Source of the DNA: Eudorina sp. 2006-703-Eu-15
Taxonomy: Eukaryota; Chlorophyta; Chlorophyceae; Chlamydomonadales; Volvocaceae
Assembly (NCBI GenBank): GCA_003117195.1
Contig: BDSI01000080.1
Coordinates: forward strand, 62,001-126,000
Length of the DNA stretch: 64,000 nt
Direction: 5' to 3'
The notes beneath the pieces are model-generated. The model searched no databases. It was not told the origin of the DNA and saw only the letters and a list, made by a program, of their open reading frames with translations. The position numbers and the translations under genes were made by a program. Shown here piece after piece: positions 11,279 through 24,200 of the stretch (position 1 is the stretch's first letter; each line of letters begins with the position of its first letter).

Positions 11279-13595
11279 TGGAAAAACTGACGTGTACGAC
11301 CGTGTTACCAACCGCTACCGCATCCGCTGCAACAGTTCATGCGCATCTCAGCTCTTCTGGACCGTACAAACTTGAAACTGATGACACAACAACGCCCAAA
11401 CGGAACAGTGGCGATTTTACTAGCACAGCCTTGGCCCTTGAGCCTTCGGGCGCAAACAAGCGTCGTCATAACTTGGTGTGGCTGCATGATGATACAGTCC
11501 CAGGCACTTGAATCATAATACTATGATAAGGCGCTGGCCAGCCTCCAGCCTCCAGCTGGTCGGTCGGGTCGGGTCGGTCGCTCGTTCGGGCTGCGGAGAA
11601 GGCCTATGCGTGGGTTGGTTGTTTCGGGCTGGGCCTATGCGCGGCCGAGATGGGGCGGGCTGAGGACAGGGGCCAATGTGTTGCCGGAGTGGGAAGGCTA
11701 AGGAAAAGAGCCTATGCTGGCCGGGTCGGGGCGCGCAGGGTACGTGGCACCGAGGGACGCTGACTCCTTTTGATCCCATAGCCTCGGTGCTACGGTGCTC
11801 GGAGAATTGAGGGGAGGGGAAGCAGATTATTCTTGTCCTTGATGCCCCCCCTCCGTGTTTGTGGACGGCTGGTTGAACCTCTTCGCGCGGGGTCTGCAGC
11901 CTCCGTCCTGCCATGCCCCTCCCCCGCCTCCCCCTCCCCCCGGTGCAAGGCAGGGCGACGTCATGGCAGCAGCCGGGTCCATCTCCCGTGCCGTTGCTGA
12001 GTGTTACTGGAAGGATGGGGCGGAAAGAGAGGTGGCATGGGTGAGGGTGGGCAGTGGGCAGTTAGCCGACCTCTAGGTGGATCTCACCTCGGCCTCCATC
12101 TGCCTCGGTGGGGAGGGAGACCCGGGGCAAGGTGCCGATCGGCAATCAAGGGGGTGAGGCGGGCGGGTGAGGCGGCGCCTCGTCAGCTCGCTAGGTGGCT
12201 AGGCCACGTGCCGCTGAGGACGGGTGGGGCGCATGGGCTGCTGGTGCCGCAACCGGTGGTTGTCACCACCCCCAACCGGGTGGACTGTAGGGGGGACCCA
12301 TGGGGCAGCGGTAGGATGGCTTGGATGGCCTTGATGCACGGGAGGGGCAACCGGGTGGGATACCGGGGGCGGGTCGGCGGTGCTGCGGGAGTTGAGTGGG
12401 CAGGGCCGCACCGCAGTGGGCAGGTGGGGTGGGCTGGAGGAATCGAGAAGGAGGGGGAAGGGGAAGCATGGTAGAGCAACCGCGAGCCGCGAGGTCAGTA
12501 GGGCATCAGAGAGCGGCGGCCAGCTGCTGCTGGCAGTCTACGCTAAACGCACATCGTCGCAGTGCGTGGGTCGGTGGGTGGCCACATGGATGCACCAACC
12601 ACTGCATGACCTACTGCCCCCTGGGAGGACGCCGGCTGACGGGACTTAAGGCGAAAAACAAGTCCGTAGCGTGCCTGGCCTTTCTCGCACATGTCAGGCG
12701 CGCGTGCACGCTACAGCTCTACTCAGCCCCCATCTGTCAGTAAGATCCAGCCACCAGAGACAGCCAAAAATCCTTCTTGCCGCACCTCGCCGTCCGACAG
12801 CTCGCCCGAGCCCTCACGGCACAGCCACACCACACAATGCCTGCCTGGTATGGCGGCGGCGGCGGTATGGCGGCAGGTGCCCGCCTGGTATGCCGAGGAC
12901 CAACTCGTGACAGCGCAATGACCCTACCCCGCAACCATACCAGCCTCAAGCGTGAACTCCCGTTCGAGCCCTTTCCTCCACACCGTTGTTCCAAGTGCCA
13001 ACGAATGGGTGTCCCAGGAGCCGATGTAATTTAACGAATTCTCGGTGCGGCCAACCACGTTGAGACCCCCTCCCCGGCCTTACTTGCACTCGGCGGCTTG
13101 GAGGCAATCGGTGTCGAACATGCGAACCAACGACCAACGAGACCGGCGCCCCGGGGTCGGGCTACAGGGTGGCAGCCAAGTCGCCCCACAGCTCACTCCC
13201 CACCGTCTTCGGCAGATCTCACTCCCCTCCGCTCCGCGAGGGACCATAAACAAAAACGCAGGGCGGCTGGCTGGCGGGCGCCCACCACCTCACCAGTCAC
13301 CACCGCCAACACCTCCCTAGTGCTCTAGACTGAAGACGCCCGTCCGCTCGGAAGATAAGTATCCAGGAGGGCGAGACTGTCCGCCGTCTCTGAGAACGTG
13401 AGAAGGAATCCAAACCCAACTGGCGCGGAGATGCACAGGGGTCATCCCGCCCGCCGCGGCTGCACAGTCTGCTGCCGCCCTCTCGAGCCCCCCCTCCCCC
13501 CAACGCTGCGGCCCAGGCTCCCCGAGCTGCGGCCACCTGCGCCCTATGACGAAGTTCGCTACCACCGCACCATCTCAGCTTCGGTTGCGACGCAG

Positions 13596-13601
<6 letters not shown>

Positions 13602-13636
<35 letters not shown>
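13602..13636. repeat. CA microsatellite
   Basis: A perfect alternating CA run of about 35 bases, in a gene-poor stretch. Confidence 0.95.
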
Positions 13637-13639
<3 letters not shown>

Positions 13640-15003
13640 GCTCAGCTCGCGGCTCAGCTTTTCTCCTTGCTAACACACACGCAGCACGCACACGCTCAGC
13701 TTATTTTACACACGCACACACCTGCGGGTTTCTTCGCTAAGCACACTTGCACACCACCACCTCAACCCTGATGGGTCAGGTGGGTATTCCTCGCTTGCTA
13801 CACAAGACGCAACATCTCACCACACCTGCTCGCAGCTGCACACACGCGCCTGGATCTCTGCAAGGGGCGGCCGCGAAGCGGCAAGCAGGTGGCACGACTG
13901 AAAAAAAAACCAAAAATGGACAGGTAGGGTCGGCCCTATGTGGACAGGTAGGGCCGTGCCCTCAGACCCGGGCGGTTCGCGGCCTCAGCCCCGGTTCTGG
14001 CTCTGCTGCCCACCCCTCCCACCTTGAAGCGGGCAGGGCACAGCAACCCGAGCCAACCGGACAGAAAGCGATGCAGCATTCTTCGTCGTCTCCTCGTATG
14101 CACAGCACATACCTTTCTCGACATCCACATTGTCCTGCTAAAACCCCCTAGATAGGCAACTCGGAGCTACCAAGGTATGCAATCCGGCATTGATATGTCA
14201 TGTGGCCTCTGTTCAGGTATGAATAACCCTGTGTGTCACCCATAGCAGCGCGCCCTGCTTCATGGCGCTTTCTTCGCTGACAGCAGGTTCTAGAACCCTC
14301 GCCTGCCTTTGTATCTAGAGGACCGTAGCCCCAGTCCAGGCACAACGACCCCCAGGTACACCGCACCGCACAGGCCACCCTGGGTCCCCACCGGTGCGAA
14401 CGTTAGCCGGTGGGGACGGCGGCCCGTAATCGCACCTCCGGGACGAGGCGGGAAACCTCAACAAGGGGCGGGGATGAAAACGAAAAACAGCCCAAGAAAA
14501 AACAGCCCAAGGGAGTCTGCCGGCAACCCACGAGCGGCTACCGCTTCACCTCGCGGCCTACCAACCCTCGGCCCCACCGGCCCTGCCCGTTTTCCTTCCC
14601 GGTGTGGGTTTGGCGCGGGTCATGCCGGGACTGTGACGCCCCACCCACCTCAACCCCGGACTCCACCCCACTGCCGGGGCCCCACTGCCTATACCTTGCC
14701 TTCCTCTACGACCCACCGCCTCGCCACCAAGCGAATTGAGCCCACACTCCAAAACACCACTCAAGACACCTCCTCCTCCTCCACCTCTTCCTCTACCATT
14801 CATTTGCCGCATACGCGCCCGTGCGCGCCCCCTGGCCCGTTCATGCATGCGCGTGCGACGCCGCCAACGGCCCGGGGGGACGAGGGCCGCCTCCATCGCG
14901 TTGACGATGAAACAGCTCTGCGCCGCGGTTCCCAAGGCCCGGAAGCCGGCCCCACCGACCCATAGACGACCCACAGACCGACCCGGCCGCCGACCACGTC
15001 AGT

Positions 15004-18000
15004 TCATTCAATGGACAGCGGCCGATTCGACCAGCCGTACTCCCCGCGGTGCCTGTCGTACATCTCCCCCAGCTCCTTGATGCAGGCGTCCAGAAGCTTG
15101 TCCACCTCCTTGTCGAAGTCCGGCGAGTCCCGGGGGATCTAAGGGGGGGAGCGGGGACAGGGGAGAGGGAGCCCATACACACACATCAGTCGGGCATTGG
15201 GTATGTTGGTATATACGTATACGGGGCAATGTTGTGAGCATTTCTCTGTCCCGTGCATGCCACGCACACCTGTTTCGCCCGCATGTGAATACACATCAGT
15301 AGGTTTGACGGTTCACGGCAGCTGGAGGCGACAATGGCGCTGCCGCAGCTTCCGACGCAGCTGAGCCTCCGTCCATGGCCAGGCCACCCGGGGGCTTCAC
15401 AGCAAGGACAAACCGCTACTGGACCATCGGGCCGGGCCGCTCCAATCAGCCGAACCCAAATGCCGTCACCTCGATCAATCAGCGGCGGCACACGACATCC
15501 CATCGACCACACCTCGCTCTGTCGAGAGCTCCCCCATCTCAGACTGACCCCGGCCCCCGCTCCGTGCATCCGCCCTCGCGCCCGGCTGCCGCAGCCCCCC
15601 CAACCCGACGGGTGTGTCTGGGCTGCTTCTTTCTTAAAACCCCCCACCCCGACGCCCTCCCCCAACCTTGGGCACGGGGATGGGCCTCCCGTTGACCATG
15701 TAGATGGGCAGCGGGCGGGGCACCGGCAGCCCCATCCAGCCGGTCAGGTAGCCCAGGGAGGTGCGCAGCCGGCGAGACACACCCGCCAGCGAGGCCGGGC
15801 CGAAGTCCAGGACCTGCACCAGCGGGGGAGGGCGAGGTCGGAGGGGGCGGGGTATTGCTACGATAACTGCGATGAAGACTGAAGGATCGATCCTAGGCTG
15901 GGAATTGGGTCGTGGTTCATTGTCCCGGAAGTAGGTACCGCCAGACTGCCCCACGTGCCGACCTGGCAGCCAAGCGACCCAGGCGATGGGGAGGCGCCAG
16001 CGGGGCGACCTCCCCCCCGGGGCCCGGGCCGACCCCCCACCACCCTACCCTTGCCGGCTATGACCGCCGGCACCCATTCCGCTGCGGACGGCCAAGTGGC
16101 CGCGCGGCCCATGCAGGCTGACGCGCTCGGTCGTACTGCCTCAAGGAGATCCGTCCCTCCCCCGACATGTGACAACAGCTACCACCCACCCACCCACCTG
16201 GCTCTGCCCGAAGTAGTAGACACACACGATGCCGTCCACCTGCTCCTCCAGGGCGATCTTGGCGAAGCCCCGTCGCCCCTTGAGCTTGATCCGCTCACGG
16301 TGCGGGTGGCCCATGTACATCTGCAGGCGGGGAGGGGGAGGCGGGAACGGGGGGCGGGGGAAGGGAACGGGCAAAGGAGTGAAGGACGGTCGGATGCACC
16401 AGGTGGTGGACGGAGGATTGCTTGCAGCCAGCGATGAATGCAGGCAGCGGAGATGGTTAAGAGGGAAGGGCAGGGCAAAGCGCGACACATGTGTTTCGGT
16501 GAGTGCAGTGGGCGGCAAACGCGGTCCATGTCCCCAGAAATGTGTTCGAGCCCCCATGGCCGCCTCGCCCCCTCCCATGACGTGGGTGGTGACGCCGCCC
16601 GGACCCCTGCCACGGTCGTACCTCCGCAATGCCGCCGACCACCACCGCCACGCTGCCCTTCTTGAGCAGCCGCTTGAAGTTCTGAGAGGTGGCGGGCACC
16701 GACCCGATCCACCTGCGGGGCGGGGCGGAGGGCCGGGGCGCGGGCGCCACATGACGTCACCCGCAGGCGCGCAGGGTGGCGGGGAAGGAGTTCGCACATC
16801 CGCATTGATTGTGCACATTTGCACATTCGCAGGCGAACGGACCTGCAATCTGGCTCGCATTCATCTGTATCTGTCCCCAGCTTTGCCAGGACCGGCCCTC
16901 GGGGCTCTCCCCACCCGCCCTTCGCCTCATCATATGTACGCGCCCCCGGCCGGTGCCTCCTTTGCTCGCCGCCCGCCGCCCGTGTGCCCGCCCGCCCGCT
17001 CACGTGATGAAATGGCGCCAGAAGGGGATGTAGAACACGGCGGTGGCCGCCACGCTGTAGATCATCATGTGCGGAAACAGAGTCTGCATTAGCGTGCCCG
17101 CCACGATAGGGGCTGCGGCATCACAATCACAGGGATCGAACGGAACGGGCACAGGGGAGGGGTGCTCAGGCAGCGACCGGCAGGCGGAGAGGGGCCAGAG
17201 GCCTCGCTGGTCAGAACAGGTGGGTAGGGAGGTGCGACGGGGGCCAGAAGATGGCGTGCAGGGGGCCAGGCCACCTTGGTGCCGGGCACCGGCTGATCTG
17301 ATCGCAAGGCAAGAGCAGGCTAGGAGCAGGTTAGGTACTCAGTCTGCCGCATGCACGTTAGGAGGACGATGTATCTTCGGTGAGACACCCCGCGGTTGGT
17401 TCGAGGCCTGGGACCACCGCCCAGGTCTCCCGGCCGAGACGTGTCGAAACGAGGCAGGGGCGGCCCCAGCTGCCAGGGCGGAGGAGGCCGGGGCACACGG
17501 CGGGAGCACGGGTAGCGTGCCATCTGACCCAAAAAGCCACGAACCCCAGAGAGTGCCGTCGTCACTAGCGGCGGTCGCCTACCCGCGCACGACCGCGCCT
17601 GCCGAGCCTCGATCCCAACGAATCTTCAGGCCCCTGCCGCATAGCAGGCGAAAGGGTCCCAGCCTCCCCAGCACTCACCGATGGGGAAGGCGCCGTGGGG
17701 GAACCTGCCGCGGGGTGACCATGCGGATGGGCCAGGGCAGCACACCGAAATGATTGTTAATAAGAACGCCCAAGGCATGCCAATTCATCTTCCCGCGACG
17801 AGCCCAAGACGGGTACAGTCTGACGACAACCATGGGGGCACCATGTTCGATACACTCTCGACAGGGTCGGAGTAGCGGGGACTGTTCAAGACAAGGGGCA
17901 GTGAAGGGGGGAACCATCGGACCCCCAACAGACAGGACGCCTCGCGCATCAAGTAGTGCGACATGGGCTGCAAAACAGGGCCCAAGTTGAGGCAGGTCCG

Positions 18001-19084
18001 CTCGATATCAAGGGTCATGCAACAGTACAGCAGTACGGCGTCCACAGCACACTCGACACTCACTCGACGAAGATGTACCGCTTCTTGGGGTCCAGGGGCT
18101 CCTCAATCAGGAAGCTGCGCCAGCGGAACGAGGGCACGGCCGCCGCAGGGGACAGCAGGGGGATGGGGGCATATTTCTGTCGAAAGAGGGGCCCCGGACG
18201 AGAACTCGAGGAAACAGCGCGAAGTTTAAATTATTCATGTCAAGGAAGTGCAGAGAAATGGCCGTAGGATATGTCTGCGTGGCCCAAAGCGAAGCACGAC
18301 CGGCACCATTCCCCCTCCCGCCTGCGCACCTGTAGTGGAAGTAGTGCCGCCACGTCTTGAAGATCCACAGCCGGTTGAAGGCGGGCCATAGCACCGGCTT
18401 GCATGGCAGCAGCAGTGTGCCCAGCAGCGCTATCACCACGTACAACGCAATGCGGCTGAAGAAGGCCAGAATCACCAGCAGCATGAAGTAGTTCATGAAC
18501 CCCACATAGATGGACATAGTCACCGCCGCCAGCAACGTCACGAACACGTTCTGCTTTTGGTCGGGCTTGATGCCTGTGAGGGTTGTGTCCCGGGCGGGCA
18601 GCACGCAGGAGGGCGACAGGAAAGATTGCGTGCAGGTTTGGGGGCATGGGGTTGGGGGAAGGAACGGGGCTGCTACCGGATGAGCCCGTGTGGACCACAA
18701 GCCTGTGGGCCCTCAGTGAGGCCGCCATGGCCGGGCAGTCGCCGCAATCGTCAACACGCTGGCTACAACTCTTGATATGAGGATGCATCCCCATCAGTTC
18801 ACACCGGCAAGCATGATAGGGATAGTCACCAACGGTGGGATTGAAGAGGACTGAGTCACAAGGGGGACATCCCAGTGCGTGCTGAGCAAGGCCGCGTGCA
18901 CGCCGGACCAGGAAACGTCAATCAGCAGTGAAACAACACTGTCGCACGCGGGGATTGAAGGCATCTTACCATCAGCATAGACGCGCACGCCTGGCGGCGG
19001 GTCCTCGCCGGGTTTCAGAATGTGAGTTGAAATGCGCACTGGCTTGGCCTCGCCGTGCCCGTTAGTCTGAGCGTCAGAGGACAT
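15004..19084 (-). CDS. DGAT2: type-2 diacylglycerol acyltransferase (DGAT2/DGTT)
   Basis: This enzyme transfers an acyl group from acyl-CoA to diacylglycerol, the last step of triacylglycerol synthesis, at the ER. Nine exons on the complement: 18970-19084, 18330-18573, 18064-18114, 17679-17704, 17004-17112, 16622-16712, 16198-16320, 15667-15813 and 15004-15138. All phases close and give 346 residues, normal for the family. After a hydrophilic N-terminus there is a long hydrophobic region (about residues 50-95) that would form the membrane hairpin. Then come family blocks: YIFVEFPHGAFPI (the HPHG-type motif in its algal FPHG form), FYIPFWRHFIT, SVAVVVGGIAE, LKGRRGFAKIALEE, PLPIYMVNGRPIPVP and the C-terminal YGWSNRPL. 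One exon is only 26 bases (17679-17704). The ATG at 19084 precedes a typical short N-terminus. The gene is divergent from the plastid L21 gene. Which DGTT paralogue it is cannot be decided here. Confidence 0.93.
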
Positions 19085-19533
19085 TGTTGTGGCCTAGTGG
19101 AGGTGCGGAGTCCCGAGGATGAAAAGAAATGAAGCCTCGGCGTGGCTTGCCGTGCACGCTGTTAAGCTGCTGTCTGGCAACGCTCACAACCCGCTCTGGC
19201 GCAAATCCTGTCGATTGGATATGATGTTCTTAAGCAAGTCTGTGGTGAAAGTTTATTGGAGGACTGAATGTCGAAAGCTGCAAGAAGCTGTCTTGGGATT
19301 ACGCGCGGCGATCGAGGGTTCCAAGTCCTGGCTCTTCCTGCGCTCCGTAAATTTACTTTGACCTATAGCACAAGTCAAATCGAATGATTCCAGCCATGCT
19401 GATAAGAGAAACAGAATGAACGCAAGTGATGTACGGGATGGGCCTTTTGTGGAAACAGTTTGTGAGTGTGGAGTTCACACAGGGTGGAAGCACGCATCTT
19501 GTACAGGTCCATTTTCCTCACCCTAATTGACAA
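19085..19533. promoter_or_regulatory. shared upstream region of DGAT2 (-) and RPL21 (+)
   Basis: The 449 bases between two divergent start codons must hold both 5' untranslated regions and promoters. I see no distinctive motif. It is less GC-rich than the flanking exons. Confidence 0.6.
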
Positions 19534-20073
19534 ATGGCTCTGGCAAACGCCCTCTCCCGCAAGGCGGGTACTGCCACCACGAGCAGGCCGGTCCCTTTCA
19601 CCAGCCGCGTTTGCGCGGCGGCCAGGCCACGCGTTGCTGTCGCTAGCCCTTCTGTCAGTCGCCAAACTCAGCTAGTTGTTTGCCAAGCTGCTGCTGCGGA
19701 GGTCGCGGATAAGCCACAGAAGCTGCACCCGTCGCCGCTCACCATTGCCCCCCCGGCGACATATGCCATCGTCGAGATTGGCGGCACCCAGATGTTCGTG
19801 GAGCCTGGCAAATGGTACACTTGCAACCGGTTGAAGGCGGACGTGGGCTCCAAGATTCAGTTCGGCCGCGTTCTTGCCCTCAAGCATGACGGCAAGCTCA
19901 CCGTCGGCAAGCCATACCTCAGCAACGTGAATGTTGAGGCGGAGATTATTGAGGAGCTGCGTGGGCCAAAGGTCATTGTTTACAAGATGCGCCCGAAGAA
20001 GCACTACCGGCGCAAGCAGGGCCACAGGCAGGACCTGTCCAAGTTCATGGTCACGAAGATCGCTGCGCAGTAA
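19534..20073 (+). CDS. PRPL21: plastid ribosomal protein L21 (bL21c)
   Basis: A single exon of 179 residues encodes a protein of the large subunit of the plastid ribosome. Residues 1-55 or so are Ala/Ser/Arg-rich with few acidic residues, as expected of a chloroplast transit peptide ([18 protein letters not shown]). The mature part shows the bacterial L21 pattern: [19 protein letters not shown] near its start, a [12 protein letters not shown] strand, and the basic C-terminal block [16 protein letters not shown] followed by FMVTKI. This C-terminus is the L21 signature region that contacts 23S rRNA. The ATG at 19534 is the first in frame. It is head-to-head with DGAT2 and tail-to-tail with QNG1. 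It is one of only two genes in the window without a visible intron problem. Confidence 0.95.
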   Translation: MALANALSRKAGTATTSRPVPFTSRVCAAARPRVAVASPSVSRQTQLVVCQAAAAEVADKPQKLHPSPLTIAPPATYAIVEIGGTQMFVEPGKWYTCNRLKADVGSKIQFGRVLALKHDGKLTVGKPYLSNVNVEAEIIEELRGPKVIVYKMRPKKHYRRKQGHRQDLSKFMVTKIAAQ

Positions 20074-20943
20074 AAGAATTGTAATCAGCTGAGGAGCAAC
20101 TGATTATTGCTGCCGTTTTTCGGTGGAGGGCTCGGACTGCTGCCGACCAAGAGAATGCCCAGTATCCGCAATTGGGGGTTGCTGACCTCCCGCCGTGGCA
20201 GCATGTTGGGGGATGCTTGGGTGTGTATTCAGGTCCATTGTTTGCCACATCGCTTTTTTCCCCGGCGGCGATTGCGGCAGACGGGTCTGGCGATACCTGG
20301 ACACGTAGCGGAGAGCTGTTCGACGGCGATGCGCCTGAGCATTCCTCCCGCCAATGATGTGGGACGGAGAGGCCCGCGTTTCAGACACAGCTAAATGGAG
20401 CTGAGCCAACCCCAGTTTATGGGCTCTCGGAGGAATCGGCCGTTCGGGTTTGGAACGAAGGATGCGGCGTACGTGTCGTGGCGACAGCGGCTGCTATCAG
20501 CTGCTGGTCGCATGGGCGTAATACGCGACATGCGCGCGTGGTGACGTCGAGTCGTACGACGTTTGTGCTTGGTTGGTGCTGTGGATGGTCTGAGACGCTG
20601 ATTCGGGGGGGGTTACATTGTAAAGGTTTTTCCACGGGCGTACACTTTCTCACCGATGTTGTGTGGTGGTGGTTTTCGATCAAAGATGAGATTTTCGATG
20701 CCGTAATGTCCTGCTCACACAGACCCCAGAGCGAGAGCGCGGCTCAGCTTACGGGCGCAGGGTGAAGCGGACATGATCCGTTGGGCCTTCAGGGCCCAGT
20801 AATCCTTGACTCTCTAGCCGGACGTTGGCCTCAAGCAGCCAGAGACGCCAGTGCGTCGGACGACAGCCGAACACACGCATCATAGACATCAGGCTAGGTC
20901 ACATCCATAAAGATTACTCGGACACTTCGTCACCTGAAGCAGT

Positions 20944-20948
20944 TGTAA
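20944..20948 (+). terminator. candidate poly(A) signal (TGTAA) of RPL21
   Basis: TGTAA lies 871 bases beyond the RPL21 stop. Volvocine 3' untranslated regions are commonly several hundred bases long, so this distal copy is plausible. Nearer copies also exist. Confidence 0.4.
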
Positions 20949-21004
20949 TGTTCAATGAACACGCTTTTGCCGTCGAAACGTGCAACGCTCGGACCCAGCA
21001 TGCA

Positions 21005-21009
21005 TTACA
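21005..21009 (-). terminator. candidate poly(A) signal (TGTAA on minus) of QNG1
   Basis: TTACA on the plus strand, 250 bases downstream of the QNG1 stop. Confidence 0.5.
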
Positions 21010-21258
21010 ACCAGGAAGGGAAGCTTAGGTGCAGCGTGGCAGGAAGTCGCCTTGCTTCCTCCGCAAAACGCCCGTTGCAACAGACTGCAACAGTATCCAA
21101 CGCGCTTGTTCCCAACATGCAAAATAGCCTATCATTACCGCTCTTGTTTACCGATCACTACCACCGTCCGCAGTGCCGAATGAATAGTCCTTGTCAACAA
21201 GCCACCGACGAAGACGACGCTGTCGCCCAACCGTCGACTCCAACTCCCACCACCTCCC

Positions 21259-24200
21259 TCAGTAGGCCATAATGCTCGTGGTGATATGTTTGGTGACCTT
21301 CCCGTGTAGCTCCCGCCCCTCCTCCACCAGATACGCCAGGTACGCCCCCACATCGACTGCCCGGAACACCCCACCATCGCTGACACCGCTGACGCCGCCG
21401 CCCGTCCCGGGCCCTGATTCCGACTCTCCCACCGACTCTGTCGTCGTCGGCGCCCCTGTCGCCTCCCCCGCCGCACCCGTTTTCGCCGAACCCTCACCGC
21501 CCTCCCCGATCGGCGGCGGCTCGGCCGGGGCCGCCGCTGCCGGGGCAGTCCGTGCCCCGGCTGCTGCTTCCGATGCTGCTGCTCCTGTTGCTCCTGCTGC
21601 TGCTGCTGCAACGATGCGGTCGCAGGCTGTGACTGCTGCAGCCCGTAGCGCCCGCTCGTGGGGCCCCGCCGGCAGCTCCGTGCCGCTGTCTATGAGGTCG
21701 GTCAGCTCCTGGGACAGGCGCAAGACCCCCTTGGCTCGCAGCACCGCTATGGTCGTGGCCCCTGCGGAGGAGGCGGGCACACACCCGGCGGGGGCGAACC
21801 GCAACCAACAAGGAAGGCAGCGCAAGCCCTCAGAAAGGCTAAGTGCGTGCACCCGGCGCCTGTTCCGATTTGCCGCTACAGTACAGTACGCTGTACATGC
21901 TCGTCACAACTGGTTGGTTGCCTAGAGCCGGCGGCCTTTTACACGGAGGCTGTGAACATGATTGTTTGATGATGTACTGGCTGCTTCCGCTGTGAATCCC
22001 AAAGAAGCGGCTGGCTGGCTGGATCCCATCGAAACCGACCGAGACCCGGCAACGGGCAAGACCCGATGACAACCTGACCTTACACTGCAGGATTGCGTGC
22101 GGCGGGATTGACTGCAGGGAGGGCGCTAGCCGGGCGGCTTGCGCGGAGGGTGGGGAGAAAAGAGGTCGCTCACAGCGATGACAGTGCTCTCTAGTGAAGG
22201 CAGAATTAGCCTGAAACTAGCGAGAGGCTAGCAATAAGCTTCAGCAACCTTCCCTTACCGCATCAAACCGATCGCGCCTCCTATGTCAGTCGCTTTCCTC
22301 GTTCCTCCGGAGGAAAGATTATGTTGACATGATTTTGCACGCGACGTGGATATCCACTCCAGAGTTACGGCCCTCACCCGAATCCGCCGCCAGTGCGTCC
22401 ACGTCCACGAAGCGGAACCGCTCGTCCCGGTTGCCGTACACAATCGCCAGGTCCGCCGCCAGGTTCTGGGCCTTGCGGTGCAGCGTCAGCGTGCGCCCGT
22501 CGTACAGCACTGTGTCCCGGAAGGCGGGTAGCGTGTCCACTACCTCCTCCACGAAGGCGCTGGCGGTGGTACGACTGACGGCGTGACGAGCGGCATGCGG
22601 ACACACGACAGGCGAGGGGAACAGGACGACATTTGGCGTCCAAGACGCGGATGGCCTGTGGGTCCCGAGGGACATGCGTCGGCGAACCCCCGCTGCCGAG
22701 CGACCAACACACCCGAGTTCGTCGGCAGTACGGCAAGGTGGCCAGAGGAAAATGGAGGCCAGGAGGCAGTAATACGGATGGTGGCCAGAGAACAATGGAG
22801 CCATACCGTACACTCAGTAACAGTACGAGTACGGCAGGGTGGTACGAATAAAACCCAAAACCCGCCCGGGGGAGCACAGGCGCAGGTGGCACCGAGGCGG
22901 CGCTGCGGCGCTTCAAGTGCAGCCACCCGACCGAGCTTGGGCGGACGAACACCAAGCGCCCCGCCGGCCTCCACGCCACCCTCCCCATACCCCAGACCGC
23001 AATCCCGCCGCATCCTCAGCCTCTCACCCCGCCTTCCGGAGCCCCTCGGCCACCGCCAGCACCATCTCGCCGGGGGTCTTGTAGCCGCTGTCCGCCAGGA
23101 GGCTGCCCGTCTCGTTGAGCGCCTGGAGCATCAGCTTGCACAGCGGCTGGAGGGGGCCCTGCGAGGCCCCAGGCGGCACGCGGCCACAGCAGAGGCGCGG
23201 AGAGGCGCGCGCGCAGTCAGGCGGGCGGGACGCAGCGGCGCGAGGGCTGGAGCACATGGAGCGGTCAAGCTACTGTACATACCGCACCTGGCGCGATTAA
23301 GCCACATACCGCACACGGCATGGACCCGGCCGCCGTACGTTGAGACACCGTACCCGCCCGTGACACACAGGCCCCGGGGTCCGCCCCTCGCCGCCGTCGG
23401 GTCCACCCCTTCTCCCCCCGAGGAAGCAGCCCACGTGGACCCTCCCTCCCGGGTTGTTTCTTTCTAACCCTCCCTCCCGGGCTGTTTCTTTCTAACCCTC
23501 CCACCCCGGCGGTCCCGGCCCCACCGGTTTGGACATGGTGACTCCCGGCATGACCTGCACCTCCGTCGTCGCATCGATGCCAAACACCTGGTGGATGTCG
23601 TACATGGAGAACGACCTGCCGTCCAGGAGCGCAGGGCGGCGAGGGGGTGCGGCTGTCACATCCCCCACGAGGGCGCGTTTAGTGAAGTCTTGTCGGCGTA
23701 GGAGCATGGCCGCTTGACACTTGGGCTCTCGGCCGAGTCTTGCTGCGTAGCGTAGGCATTGGTGCACACACTGTCCCGGGCCCTCGCCCATTCCGCCCCC
23801 TCCGCCGGCTCCGCCCCCTCCGCCCGCTTACTTGAGTTTGTGGTGGTCCAGCCGTGTGCCCCCCAGGTGCAGCCCAATCAGGCCGTACAACAGCGTCTCG
23901 CGCGCGTCGCGGCCGCCGGGCTGACGCTGCAACTGCTTGTCGTACCCAGATCCGAAATCCAACAAGTGGTACAGCGCCAGCAGTGTCAACTGCGGGTTTG
24001 CCGGCAAACCCGAGCACGGCGGTTGTACGGCACAATGGGCATGGGCGGTAGGGGTAACACGGACGGGTGAAGCTCACGGGGCTTCAAAATTTGTAACAGA
24101 AGCCTCAGGCAGGTCGGTCGTAATGATACGAAACCCGTGGGCCGAGCCGTGTGGCGAAATGCGTCTAGAGACCCATCTGTTTTGGGCGCGACAGCAGGAG

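Larger units (their letters stand above)
10670..15003. other. 4.3 kb without a recognisable gene
   Basis: Open frames on both strands are Pro/Arg-rich shadows with no family resemblance. The left part is the 5' flank of the minus gene starting at 10669. Around 11230-11278 a 22-26 base unit is directly duplicated. A CA microsatellite sits at 13602-13636. Around 11540-11780 the DNA is G/GGTC-rich with a recurring GCCTATGC word. The right end is the probable 3' untranslated region of the DGAT2 gene, although the nearest TTACA (TGTAA on minus) that I see is near 13706. Confidence 0.5.
20074..21258. other. convergent intergenic region (3' ends of RPL21 and QNG1)
   Basis: No gene was found. It contains several TGTAA words for the plus-strand gene (20080-20084, very close to the stop; 20616-20620; 20944-20948) and TTACA at 21005-21009 for the minus-strand gene. 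Two long 3' untranslated regions meeting here is the simplest reading. Confidence 0.6.

Noticed and set aside
13602..13636. Repeat resembling a short array
   Set aside because: A plain CA microsatellite; no spacer structure, so not CRISPR.
14309..14965. 218-codon plus-strand open frame just past the DGAT2 stop
   Set aside because: Pro/Thr/Arg-rich without conserved text; overlaps the likely DGAT2 3' untranslated region.
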